The notes under the pieces: model-generated
The model's database searches: none
Told to the model about the DNA's origin: nothing
The model's input: the letters and a program-made list of their open reading frames with translations, nothing else
Program-made: the position numbers and the translations under genes
Shown: positions 8,612 to 16,498 of the stretch, one piece after another
Numbering within the stretch: the first letter of the stretch is position 1
Layout of the letters: each line of letters starts with the position of its first letter
Assembly (NCBI RefSeq): GCF_000972705.2
Contig: NZ_LATL02000279.1
Span: forward strand, 1 to 36,140
Source of the DNA: Limnoraphis robusta CS-951
GTDB taxonomy: Bacteria > Cyanobacteriota > Cyanobacteriia > Cyanobacteriales > Microcoleaceae
Length of the DNA stretch: 36,140 nt
Reading direction: 5' to 3'

Positions 8612-8980
8612 TTAGTATAGATTAAGGTACACCAACACGGTTAATGGTGTTTGGGGTGAAAGTTTCAATTTTTTTAATGTACCATCTCAATTCCGATTAA
8701 AAACTTTTGCAGATTTCAATCTGTTAAGCGATTTTTTATCCAGAGAACAGCTTTCGGCTTGGGTTGATTGTTACTGATTGATCCTTGGCAACTCCGATGA
8801 AGCGACGATTGAGGACGTTGCCAGCCAACAGTAAACAAGATCACGAGTAAGTAAAGATATCATTGTTGTCAACTTCTGTCAAGCTAACCTGTTGAGCAAC
8901 TTGATCTGAACTGAATAAGATCGTACTCACCGAAATAATACACTCAATGAGATTATACGGTTGCATTAAACAAACAACAG
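8612..8980. promoter_or_regulatory. Divergent intergenic region between salicylate synthase-like and TPR-CHAT genes
   Basis: No gene was supported here. The region must hold both divergent promoters. It contains an imperfect inverted repeat (CCAACAC / GTGTTTGG, about 8630-8655) and the pair GGTACACC / TGTACCA. I could not assign a Fur box or other operator with confidence. Confidence 0.4.
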
Positions 8981-11497
8981 ATGAGCAGTAAACCATCATC
9001 GGTAGCCGGGAAAATTCTGTTGGTCTTGGCTTTGGGGAGTCAACCTGCATTTAGTCTACCCCCATCCGACTCACCGGATCAAACCCTGCAACAAAGCCGA
9101 CAACTCTATGAAGCGGGAAAATTCACCGCAGCATCTGAACTCCTCCAACAAGCGGTTTCCGACTTCGCCGCCACTGGAGATCTCCTCAACCAAGCGATCG
9201 CATTGAGTAACCTAGCCTTAGTTTGGCAGGAGTTGGGACAGTGGGAACAAGCAACAACTGCCATTAATAGCAGTATCACCCTCCTAAAACCCCTTTCAGA
9301 ACCCCGTATTTTCGCCTCTGTCCTCAATATTCAAGGTCAGCTATACCTGAGTCAAGGACAGCCTGAACAAGCCTTAGAGACGTGGAAACAAGCCGCTAAA
9401 CTGTTCGATCAACTCAAAGATCTCAACGGACTTCTCACCACTGAGATTAATCAAGCCACCGCCTTACAAGCTTTGGGGCTGTATCGCCAAGCCTTGAGAA
9501 CTTTACAGGCAATTGAGGAAAAATTGCGATCGCAACCCAATTCCTTACTCAAAGCCACCGGACTACGAAGTTTAGGGGACACTTTACGAGTTGTGGGCAA
9601 TCTTAACCAATCTCAAGCCATTTTACGGGAAAGTTTAGAAATTGCTCAACAGTTAAACGCCAGTCAAACCCAAGCCGAAATTTTACTCAGTTTGGGAAAT
9701 ACCCACCGCGCCCAACAACAGCCCGAAATTGCGATCAACGCCTACCAAGATGCTGCGATCGCCGCGACTTCATCCCTAACTCAAATTCAAGCCCAACTCA
9801 ATCACCTGCGTCTGTTAGCCGAAGCACAAAGTCAGTTACAATTTCAGGCGTTATGGCCACAAATACGAGTCCAACTCTCTGATCAACCGAAGAGTCGGAT
9901 GACAGTTTATCTGCGGGTGAATTTAGCCGAAAGCTTGCTACAATTCCCTTCCGAAGCCGAACACATATTAGTCGCCGTTGAACTCTTGACTGAAGCCATT
10001 GCGATCGCCAGACAACTGCAAGATACCCGCGCCGAAGCCTACAGTTTAGGTAGTTTAGCAGCAGTTTACGAACAAACACAACAATGGTCAATCGCCCAAC
10101 GTCTGAGTGAACAAGCCTTACTGTTAGCCCAAGCGATCAATGCACCCGATATTAGTTATCGTTGGCAATGGCAACTGGGTAGACTGTTAAAAGCACAAGG
10201 AAAAACAGAAGCCGCGATCGCAGCATATACCCAAGCCGTCGAAACGTTAGAATCATTGCGAACCGATTTAGTCGCCGTTGATCCTGATGTACAGTTTTCA
10301 TTTCGAGAGACTGTTGAACCCGTTTATCGGCAGTTAGTTAGTTTAATTTTACAACCGCCTGCGGTGGGTGAAGTTCCCAGTCAGAAAAATCTCAGAAAAG
10401 CCCGAGAGTTAATTGAGTCCTTACAACTAGCAGAATTAGATAACTTCTTTCGAGAAGCTTGTCTGGATGCGAATCTTCAACCCCAGTTGATCGATCAAGT
10501 TGATCCTCATGCTGCCGTGATTTATCCGATTATTTTGGCAGATCGTTTAGAGGTGATTTTGTCTTTACCCGGTCAACCTCTGCGTTCCTATTCTACACCA
10601 ATAGACGCCCAAAAAGTGGATGTGACAGTCGGACAACTGCGACAGTTGTATGTTCCGATATTTTCCTCTCAAAAACGTTTAGCTTTATCTCAGCAAGTGT
10701 ATGATTGGTTAGTTCGTCCGGCGGAAGCCGATCTCAACAGCAGTCAAATTGAAACGTTGGTGTTTGTGTTGGATGGTTCCCTGCGAAATCTGCCGATGGC
10801 TGCACTTCACAACGGACAACAATATTTGATTGAAAAGTATAATCTTGCGCTCACTCCAAGTTTACAATTGTTGACGCCCCAACCGCTTGCGGAAAAATCC
10901 CTGAAGACGTTAATTTTAGGATTAAGTGAAGCCCGTCAAGGGTTTGTCGCCTTACCTGCGGTTGAGTATGAACTTGAACAAATTCAAGCCCAAGTTCCGA
11001 CAGAAGTGTTGCTGAATGAACAGTTTACCCGTCAGGAGTTAGTCGAAAAACTGCGTCAAACGTCTTTTTCGATTGTTCATTTAGCCACTCATGGTCAGTT
11101 TAGTTCCCAAGCTGATCAAACATTTTTGTTAACTTGGGATGGTCGAATCAATGTTAAAGAATTTGATCAATTATTACGAAGTTCCCAAAATGATCTTGAA
11201 CCGATTGAATTATTGGTTTTAAGTGCTTGTCAAACAGCGACAGGAGATCAAAGGGCGGCGTTAGGGTTAGCAGGTGTAGCCGTTCGATCAGGGGCGCGGA
11301 GTACCTTAGCAACCTTATGGCAGGTTAATGATGTTTCTACAGCCCTCCTAATGACAGAATTTTACCGCGAATTGACTCTATCGGGAGTTAGTAAAGCGGA
11401 GGCACTGCGTTTAGCTCAGTTAAAATTATTACAAACAAGCCAATATCAAGATCCCTATTATTGGGCGGCTTTTGTGCTTGTTGGGAACTGGCTCTAA
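8981..11497 (+). CDS. Secreted TPR-CHAT protein (caspase-like protease candidate)
   Basis: 838 residues. N-terminal signal peptide (hydrophobic VAGKILLVLALG, cut near AFS-LPP, about residue 26), tetratricopeptide-type helical repeats over about 35-440 (A/L-rich units such as AIALSNLALVWQELGQWEQA), and a C-terminal CHAT domain over about 520-838. The caspase-type dyad is intact: His704 in HLATHG and Cys750 in LSACQTA. The C-terminal YYWAAFVLVGNW is the usual CHAT end. CHAT domains belong to clan CD proteases (caspase, separase); TPR-CHAT proteins are known proteolytic effectors, for example the Csx29 partner of type III-E CRISPR, but most cyanobacterial ones have no known substrate. A periplasmic location is inferred from the signal peptide. 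It is the first gene of a co-oriented run of CHAT, CHASE2 and DUF928 genes. Confidence 0.88.
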   Translation: MSSKPSSVAGKILLVLALGSQPAFSLPPSDSPDQTLQQSRQLYEAGKFTAASELLQQAVSDFAATGDLLNQAIALSNLALVWQELGQWEQATTAINSSITLLKPLSEPRIFASVLNIQGQLYLSQGQPEQALETWKQAAKLFDQLKDLNGLLTTEINQATALQALGLYRQALRTLQAIEEKLRSQPNSLLKATGLRSLGDTLRVVGNLNQSQAILRESLEIAQQLNASQTQAEILLSLGNTHRAQQQPEIAINAYQDAAIAATSSLTQIQAQLNHLRLLAEAQSQLQFQALWPQIRVQLSDQPKSRMTVYLRVNLAESLLQFPSEAEHILVAVELLTEAIAIARQLQDTRAEAYSLGSLAAVYEQTQQWSIAQRLSEQALLLAQAINAPDISYRWQWQLGRLLKAQGKTEAAIAAYTQAVETLESLRTDLVAVDPDVQFSFRETVEPVYRQLVSLILQPPAVGEVPSQKNLRKARELIESLQLAELDNFFREACLDANLQPQLIDQVDPHAAVIYPIILADRLEVILSLPGQPLRSYSTPIDAQKVDVTVGQLRQLYVPIFSSQKRLALSQQVYDWLVRPAEADLNSSQIETLVFVLDGSLRNLPMAALHNGQQYLIEKYNLALTPSLQLLTPQPLAEKSLKTLILGLSEARQGFVALPAVEYELEQIQAQVPTEVLLNEQFTRQELVEKLRQTSFSIVHLATHGQFSSQADQTFLLTWDGRINVKEFDQLLRSSQNDLEPIELLVLSACQTATGDQRAALGLAGVAVRSGARSTLATLWQVNDVSTALLMTEFYRELTLSGVSKAEALRLAQLKLLQTSQYQDPYYWAAFVLVGNWL

Positions 11498-11685
11498 TCC
11501 GGTTGACCATTCCCTAATACGTCTAATTGTTATTAGTAGAGGTACTCACTTATACTTAAGAAAAGCTTAAACATTTTCACCCTAAGCCAGAGCTAGAATT
11601 GTTATCTTAGATCAAGAGATCTAAAAAAATAGCTCCCCTTTTTAGAGCTATGGCACTACGCACTATGGTTAGGACATTAGTAAAA

Positions 11686-11752
11686 GCGAAAAGTTGGCGG
11701 TGTCGGTTTCCGTCCCGCCAAACTTTTTAAGAAGCTGAAAGCCTCTTTTCGC
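11686..11752 (+). ncRNA. Candidate three-way-junction RNA element
   Basis: The outer stem GCGAAAAG (11686-11693) pairs perfectly with CTTTTCGC (11745-11752). Inside, TTGGCGG (11694-11700) pairs with CCGCCAA (11715-11721), and GAAGC/GCCTC (11731-11745) forms a weak third stem. A TTTTT run follows the second stem. Function is unknown. It could be an RNA, a terminator or a small dispersed repeat. Confidence 0.4.
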
Positions 11753-11755
11753 CTA

Positions 11756-11783
11756 CTTCTGACTTCTGACTTCTGACTTCTGA
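11756..11783 (+). repeat. Tandem heptamer repeat CTTCTGA x4
   Basis: Four exact consecutive copies, then CTTG. This is one of several 7-bp tandem arrays in spacers of this window. Confidence 0.95.
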
Positions 11784-11903
11784 CTTGCGCGTAGCGCCAT
11801 ACAGTTCACCCGTTTAATCAAACCCCTCAATTCTTAGAGGACATCATAAACTGGGGCATCTGGCGATCGCAATTATAACTTTCACCATGAGGATTCACCC
11901 CAT

Positions 11904-12692
11904 ATGCAAAGAAAACTTTTTTCTCAACAGTTCATAAGCGTTTTAGTGACCGTTTCCGTTGGACTGGCACTCAATCCGAGTCTACCCGCCCAAGCCGAAA
12001 AACGACCCTCACAGCAAAGAACGAGAACCAGTGTAGCGTTTCAACCGCCTGCCGGACAAGGAATGCCACAACGAACTGCGGGAGGGGCTTCTCGCACAGG
12101 CTTCAATTGTCCTGTGTTCAGCGAAGATCAAACCGAACTCACCGCCCTCGTCCCGGCGTTTAGTCAACCCAATAATATCAGTTCCGATTTCACCGGATTA
12201 ACCACCGAAGCCAGCCCAACATTTTACTTCTTTGTACCTGCAATGGCAGCCCAAGAAGCGGTATTTAGTCTCAAAGATCAAAAAGGTCAGGACGTCTATC
12301 AAACGAGTATACCGCTTTCTGGCAAAACAGGCATTGTGAGTGTTAAACTGCCCTCAGATGCGCCATCACTCAAAATCGGTCAATCCTACCGTTGGTCTTT
12401 TGGGATTATTTGCCAAACTCAGTCCCCTCAAAATCAGCCCGAAGTTGTTTTCGTCACCGGGGAAATTCGCCGAGTCGAAGCTGATAGTGCTTTAGCGCGT
12501 CAACTTCAGCAATTGACTCCCCTAGAAAAGGCTGCTCTTTATGCTCAAAATGGCATTTGGTTTGAAAGCGTAGAAATTTTAGCAAATTTGCGACAAACCC
12601 AGCCGGAAAACTCAATGCTTACCAGTAAATGGCAAGAACTTTTACAATCTGTGGGATTAGAAGAAATTGCCAATCAGCCCTTCATCGATTAA
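11904..12692 (+). CDS. DUF928 secreted protein
   Basis: 262 residues. Signal peptide 1-31 (MQRKLF, hydrophobic core, PAQA-EKR), a Gly/Arg/Gln-rich linker, then the DUF928 domain: FNCPVF, LTALVP, FYFFVP, GIVSVKLP, YRWSFGIIC, and the C-terminal GIWFESVEILANLR and WQELLQSVGLEEIA blocks. One conserved Cys pair could be disulphide-bonded. DUF928 proteins are exported cyanobacterial proteins of unknown function and often sit next to CHASE2 and CHAT genes; here the next gene is a CHASE2-adenylate cyclase starting 29 bp downstream, so the two are probably co-transcribed. A role as periplasmic partner or ligand of the CHASE2 receptor is inference. Confidence 0.9.
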   Translation: MQRKLFSQQFISVLVTVSVGLALNPSLPAQAEKRPSQQRTRTSVAFQPPAGQGMPQRTAGGASRTGFNCPVFSEDQTELTALVPAFSQPNNISSDFTGLTTEASPTFYFFVPAMAAQEAVFSLKDQKGQDVYQTSIPLSGKTGIVSVKLPSDAPSLKIGQSYRWSFGIICQTQSPQNQPEVVFVTGEIRRVEADSALARQLQQLTPLEKAALYAQNGIWFESVEILANLRQTQPENSMLTSKWQELLQSVGLEEIANQPFID

Positions 12693-12721
12693 ACAAATTT
12701 TGTAGGGGTTGGTCTAGTAGA

Positions 12722-14746
12722 ATGAAGTGTGATCACTCTAGAAATGTTTCTTCAAAACCTGCTCCTACTCACAAACCAATCGGTGTTATGGAGTTTGAAG
12801 TTCACAACCGAAAAAAAAAAGCTTTTTTAGGCTTAAGAACTTCCAACTCTCGCCCTGGGAAACCGTTCTTTAAGTCAATTCGCCGTGCGTTAATTGTGCC
12901 TGCTGTCGCGATCCTGGTGATTGGACTGCGTTCAACCGGAGTATTACAACTGTTAGAATGGGCGACATTTGATCAAATGATCAGTCTGCGCCCTCTTGAG
13001 CCAATCGATCAACGGATTGTCGTTGTTACCATTGATGAACCCGATCTTCAACAAATTGGAAAATGGCCGATTCCTGATAGTCTTCTGGCTGAACTCATCG
13101 AAAAAATCAAGCAACAACAACCCCTCGCTATTGGTTTAGATCTCTACCGGAATTTACCTGTCCCCCCCGGACATGAACAACTCCTAGAAACCTATCGAAC
13201 AACACCCAATCTCATCGGAGTTGAAAAAGTCGTCAGTGATGCAAACGGTTCTACAGTTGCTCCCCCCGAGTTATTAAAAGAACAAAATCAAGTGGGTGCG
13301 GCGGACTTGCTTTTGGATGGAGATGGGAAAGTTCGACGAGCGTTGTTAACGATACAACCCTCAGAGAATCAAACGGTTGTTAACCTGGGCTTACAACTGG
13401 CACTCATCTACTTAGAAGCCCAAGGCGTTATACCCGAAATCACCGATAATGGAGAAGTCAAACTCGGACAAGCCGTGTTTACCCGTTTTACTCGTAACGA
13501 CGGCGGTTATGTGCGAGCCGATAACGGCGGCTATCAAATTCTATTGAACTATCGCGGCTTACTCGATAACTTTCACTCCGTTTCGATTTCTGATATTTTA
13601 ACCGATCGCGTCTCACCAGATTTGATGCGTGATCAAATTGTACTAATTGGGGCGACGGCTCAAAGTCTCAACGATCTATTTTTTACCCCTTACAGTAGCA
13701 GTTTATTGGGAATTAGCGATCGCACACCAGGGGTGATTATTCATGCGAATATCGCCAGTCAAATTCTCAGTAGCGCCCTCGATGGACGAGTCTTATTTAA
13801 CGTCTGGTCAGAAAAAACCGAGTGGCTGTGGATTTTAGTTTGGTCTGCGGTGGGAATGACCATCGGATTAAGTTATCGTCCGCTACAGGGAACCGTTGTG
13901 ATTATGCTTACCGGAGTGAGTTTAACGGTTATTTGTTATTTGGCGTTTCTGCGGGGCTGGTGGATACCGATGATTCCGCCATTGTTAGCTTTGGTCGGTT
14001 CAGGAATAGCAATTACAGGTTATATTGCCAATCAGGAACGTCAAGAACGACAAACTTTGATGAATTTGTTTGGCCGTCATGTCACCCCGAAAATAGCGGA
14101 TGAGATTTGGCGAAGTCGCGATGAACTGATCACTCAAGGTCAGTTGATCGGACAAAAGATGACGGCGACGATTCTATTTGCTGATATTCGAGATTTTAGC
14201 GCGATCGCCGAATCAATGGAACCGGATCGCCTGATGTTTTGGCTCAATGAATATATGAATACAATGGCGGATACGGTTCTCAGCCATGACGGAATTATTG
14301 ATAAGTTTATTGGCGATGCCATTATGGCAGGTTTTGGCGTACCTTTACCCCGAACTCACGAGTCAGAAATCGCCCAAGATGCTATTTTAGCGGTTTCCTG
14401 TGCGCTGGAGATGGCGGAAAAATTGCGATTACTCAATCAAAAGTGGAGACTTGATGGACAACCGACGGTTTCGATGCGAATTGGCATTGCGACGGGGGTT
14501 GTGGTAACGGGTAGTTTGGGAAGTTCTCAACGGATGGACTATACGACTTTGGGCGATACGGTGAATATTGCAGCCCGTTTGGAGAGTTATGATAAATCTT
14601 TTGGCCAGGGGTTGTGTCGGATTTTAATTAGTGACAACACTTACCAATATATTCAGGATCTATTTCCTACAGATTTGGTGGGTCATGTTCAGTTAAAAGG
14701 GCGACAAAAATCGGTAGATGTTTATCAGGTTTTGGGTATTAAATAA
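12722..14746 (+). CDS. CHASE2-adenylate cyclase (class III)
   Basis: 674 residues from the ATG at 12722; ATG 12788 is an alternative, and the frame also opens back into the DUF928 gene at 12629. Order: basic N-terminus, one membrane segment (ALIVPAVAILVIGL), extracytoplasmic CHASE2 domain (WATFDQMISLRP, VVTIDEPDLQQIGKWP, IGLDLYRN) over about 60-350, three membrane segments, then the class III cyclase domain. Metal Asp488 and Asp532 (FADIRDF, IGDAIMA) are present. The purine-specifying Lys528 is adenylate-type, and its partner is Thr608 instead of Asp, as known for cyanobacterial adenylate cyclases such as CyaB1. The transition-state Asn and Arg are in NIAARLE. It makes cAMP in response to an unknown periplasmic signal; the neighbouring DUF928 protein is the obvious candidate partner. 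Confidence 0.9.
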   Translation: MKCDHSRNVSSKPAPTHKPIGVMEFEVHNRKKKAFLGLRTSNSRPGKPFFKSIRRALIVPAVAILVIGLRSTGVLQLLEWATFDQMISLRPLEPIDQRIVVVTIDEPDLQQIGKWPIPDSLLAELIEKIKQQQPLAIGLDLYRNLPVPPGHEQLLETYRTTPNLIGVEKVVSDANGSTVAPPELLKEQNQVGAADLLLDGDGKVRRALLTIQPSENQTVVNLGLQLALIYLEAQGVIPEITDNGEVKLGQAVFTRFTRNDGGYVRADNGGYQILLNYRGLLDNFHSVSISDILTDRVSPDLMRDQIVLIGATAQSLNDLFFTPYSSSLLGISDRTPGVIIHANIASQILSSALDGRVLFNVWSEKTEWLWILVWSAVGMTIGLSYRPLQGTVVIMLTGVSLTVICYLAFLRGWWIPMIPPLLALVGSGIAITGYIANQERQERQTLMNLFGRHVTPKIADEIWRSRDELITQGQLIGQKMTATILFADIRDFSAIAESMEPDRLMFWLNEYMNTMADTVLSHDGIIDKFIGDAIMAGFGVPLPRTHESEIAQDAILAVSCALEMAEKLRLLNQKWRLDGQPTVSMRIGIATGVVVTGSLGSSQRMDYTTLGDTVNIAARLESYDKSFGQGLCRILISDNTYQYIQDLFPTDLVGHVQLKGRQKSVDVYQVLGIK

Positions 14747-15200
14747 TCTATAGCAGAGAAAGAGTTGATTAGGACACTGTTTTTCTGTCAAATCCTTTTA
14801 TGATAAAGGTTTCAATTCTGTCTCCTGTCTCCTGTCTCCTGATTTCTGCTATAGTCTGACTCCCGTCGCTTGGGTTAAGCCTCAACGCCTTTAACCCCAA
14901 TACCCCACCCCTCAATTTCCTACAAACTGCATAAGCTTCCTGATCTGAGACATATGTCAAAGTAGATAACCCAATTGATGAATTGTCTCTAAGCCATGCA
15001 ACCGCAAGCCACCGTAATTGAAAAATTGATCCTCAGTGCGTTGACTGCTTTTGTGACAGTCGCTTCCGCCACTGTGGAAATACAACCGAAGGTTGAGAAT
15101 GCGCTTCCGAACCTGACTCCCCTGATCTTAGCGGCTCAGTGAACCGTTTGAGACTCTCAAATTTTACCCTTGTATCTTCTAAGTTGCTGACTTCTCTATA
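14747..15200. other. Spacer with heptamer repeats and a possible small ORF
   Basis: Holds three exact TGTCTCC heptamers (14819-14839), a decayed half of the AATTCATGAATT palindrome (about 14974-14990) and the possible small ORF listed separately. An open frame on the minus strand (14769-14960) covers the repeats and is not believable as a gene. Confidence 0.5.
14996..15142 (+). CDS. Possible 48-residue small membrane or secreted peptide
   Basis: ATG to TGA, 48 residues: MQPQATVIEKLILSALTAF, then VTVASATVEIQPK and a short hydrophobic tail ending AAQ. The N-terminal half looks like a signal peptide with a possible cut after ASA. No clear ribosome binding site was seen. It lies 58 bp before the TPR gene in the same direction. 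I do not recognise it; it may be a chance frame or the remnant of a longer secreted gene. Confidence 0.3.
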   Translation: MQPQATVIEKLILSALTAFVTVASATVEIQPKVENALPNLTPLILAAQ

Positions 15201-16274
15201 ATGACCATGAAATCTACCTCCTCCCTACAATCTCGGTTAAAAGTTCTGCATCAAACAGGTGTTCAACAGTTGAGTCAAGAACAACTGGTGTCAGCTCTTA
15301 ATACGTTTCAACAGATGTTAGCAATTGCTCAAGAAACCGAGAGTTTAGAGTATCACGTTGAAGCCTTACATAAAATTGGAATTATTCACTATTCTCTCAA
15401 ACATTATACTGGGTCTATCCACTGTCTCAAACAAATTATCAAACTAGCCCCTGCTGAGTCTAAGTCGGTGAGAGTGGCAAAGGCTTATAATGATATTGCT
15501 CGGGTTTACTGTGCAACTAAGCAATATTCAGAAGCTTTGCGATATTCGGCTCAAGCTCTCGAAATATTTATCAAAATCCCTAATATTAATGGCGTGGGGA
15601 TGACCTTAAATTATTTAGGAGAAATCTATAATCATCTCGGTTTATTTGAAGAAGCCCTGCAATCTTGCCATAAAGCACTCGTTATTTTTCAAGATATTAA
15701 TGATACCGTTCAAGAAGAAAACTTAAAAAATAGTATTTATGAAGCAGCAGCACTCTATAATATCGGATTGGCAGAATATCATCTCGGTAGACCGAGGCAA
15801 GCCTTAGCCTTTCTCAATCAAGCTCTCGAAATTCGTCAAAAACTATGTTCATCTTGTTCCGCAAAAAATCAAAATAAATTGCCAGAAAACCAGATAAAAA
15901 TTTATTCAGAAACGGCTAAAACTTTAGGTCAAATTGGGATTGTTTATTTCAGTATGAAAAACTACAAAACTGCGATTGAGTTTTACCAGAAAGCCATCAA
16001 AATCTATCAACAAAATAACCAACAGGAAGAACTTGCCAAACTGATGAACTATATTGGATTGGCTTGCTACAAACAAAACCATATTTCTCAATCTCTGTGG
16101 TATCATCTTAAAGCTTGGGAACTCTTTGATAAAATTCAAGATCCCCAACAAAAAGACAACTATCTACCCCATATCCTGTCAGTCTATCAGCGATTCAACC
16201 TAGCGGATGACGGCGTAAAATTGTATCAACGTGTGCAGCAACTTTTCCACCTGATGGGAACAGAAGTTAGCTAA
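15201..16274 (+). CDS. Cytoplasmic TPR protein
   Basis: 357 residues from the ATG at 15201; ATG 15207 is two codons downstream. There is no signal peptide or membrane segment. At least six tetratricopeptide units fill the chain, for example AEALHKIGIIHYSLKHYTGS, AKAYNDIARVYCATKQYSEA, AALYNIGLAEYHLGRPRQAL and AKTLGQIGIVYFSMKNYKTA. TPR arrays bind other proteins; no catalytic domain follows. It sits between the CHASE2-cyclase and the CHAT-CHASE2 gene, and could be an adaptor for one of them, which is inference. Confidence 0.85.
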   Translation: MTMKSTSSLQSRLKVLHQTGVQQLSQEQLVSALNTFQQMLAIAQETESLEYHVEALHKIGIIHYSLKHYTGSIHCLKQIIKLAPAESKSVRVAKAYNDIARVYCATKQYSEALRYSAQALEIFIKIPNINGVGMTLNYLGEIYNHLGLFEEALQSCHKALVIFQDINDTVQEENLKNSIYEAAALYNIGLAEYHLGRPRQALAFLNQALEIRQKLCSSCSAKNQNKLPENQIKIYSETAKTLGQIGIVYFSMKNYKTAIEFYQKAIKIYQQNNQQEELAKLMNYIGLACYKQNHISQSLWYHLKAWELFDKIQDPQQKDNYLPHILSVYQRFNLADDGVKLYQRVQQLFHLMGTEVS

Positions 16275-16498
16275 AATCATAGGTAACAGGGAACAGGGGA
16301 CAGTGAACAGTAAACAGTGACCAGTGACCAGTTAGCAGTTAAAGACTTCCCCTATTGCCTGTTGCCTATTGCAAGATTGCCTCTTACAAGATTGCCTTTT
16401 GCCTCTTGCCTTTTGCCTCTTGCCTTTTGCCTCTTACAAGATTGCAAGATTGCCTTTTCCCTGTTAAGTTTGTCGGTGAAAGACCCCAATTTGTTAAG
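16275..16498. repeat. Heptamer-repeat spacer before the CHAT-CHASE2 gene
   Basis: Two families of degenerate 7-bp repeats. From about 16285 to 16342 the unit is ACAGTGA (variants AACAGGG, ACAGTAA, CCAGTGA, GCAGTTA). From about 16350 to 16460 the unit is TTGCCTC/TTGCCTT with ACAAGAT interruptions. An open frame runs through it into the next gene, but its leucine/cysteine-rich translation is an artefact of the repeat. Confidence 0.85.

Larger units (their letters stand above)
11498..11903. other. Intergenic region with tandem hairpins, candidate structured RNA and heptamer repeats
   Basis: No protein gene was supported. Two perfect 7-bp hairpins follow the TPR-CHAT gene: TTAGATC/GATCTAA (11607-11624) and ATAGCTC/GAGCTAT (11629-11651), a likely terminator pair. 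A branched element comes next (11686-11752, separate entry), then four CTTCTGA heptamers (11756-11783), a GCGTAGCGCC remnant, and a HIP1 site just before the DUF928 gene. Confidence 0.6.

Noticed and set aside
12629..12721. Earlier start of the CHASE2-cyclase inside the DUF928 gene
   Set aside because: It would overlap the end of DUF928 by 64 bp and encodes no family-like sequence.
14769..14960. Minus-strand coding region of 63 residues
   Set aside because: It covers the TGTCTCC tandem repeat and has no recognisable domain or ribosome binding site.
16355..16498. N-terminal 48-residue extension of the CHAT-CHASE2 protein
   Set aside because: It is a translation of TTGCCTT-type repeats; the ATG at 16499 begins the unique sequence.
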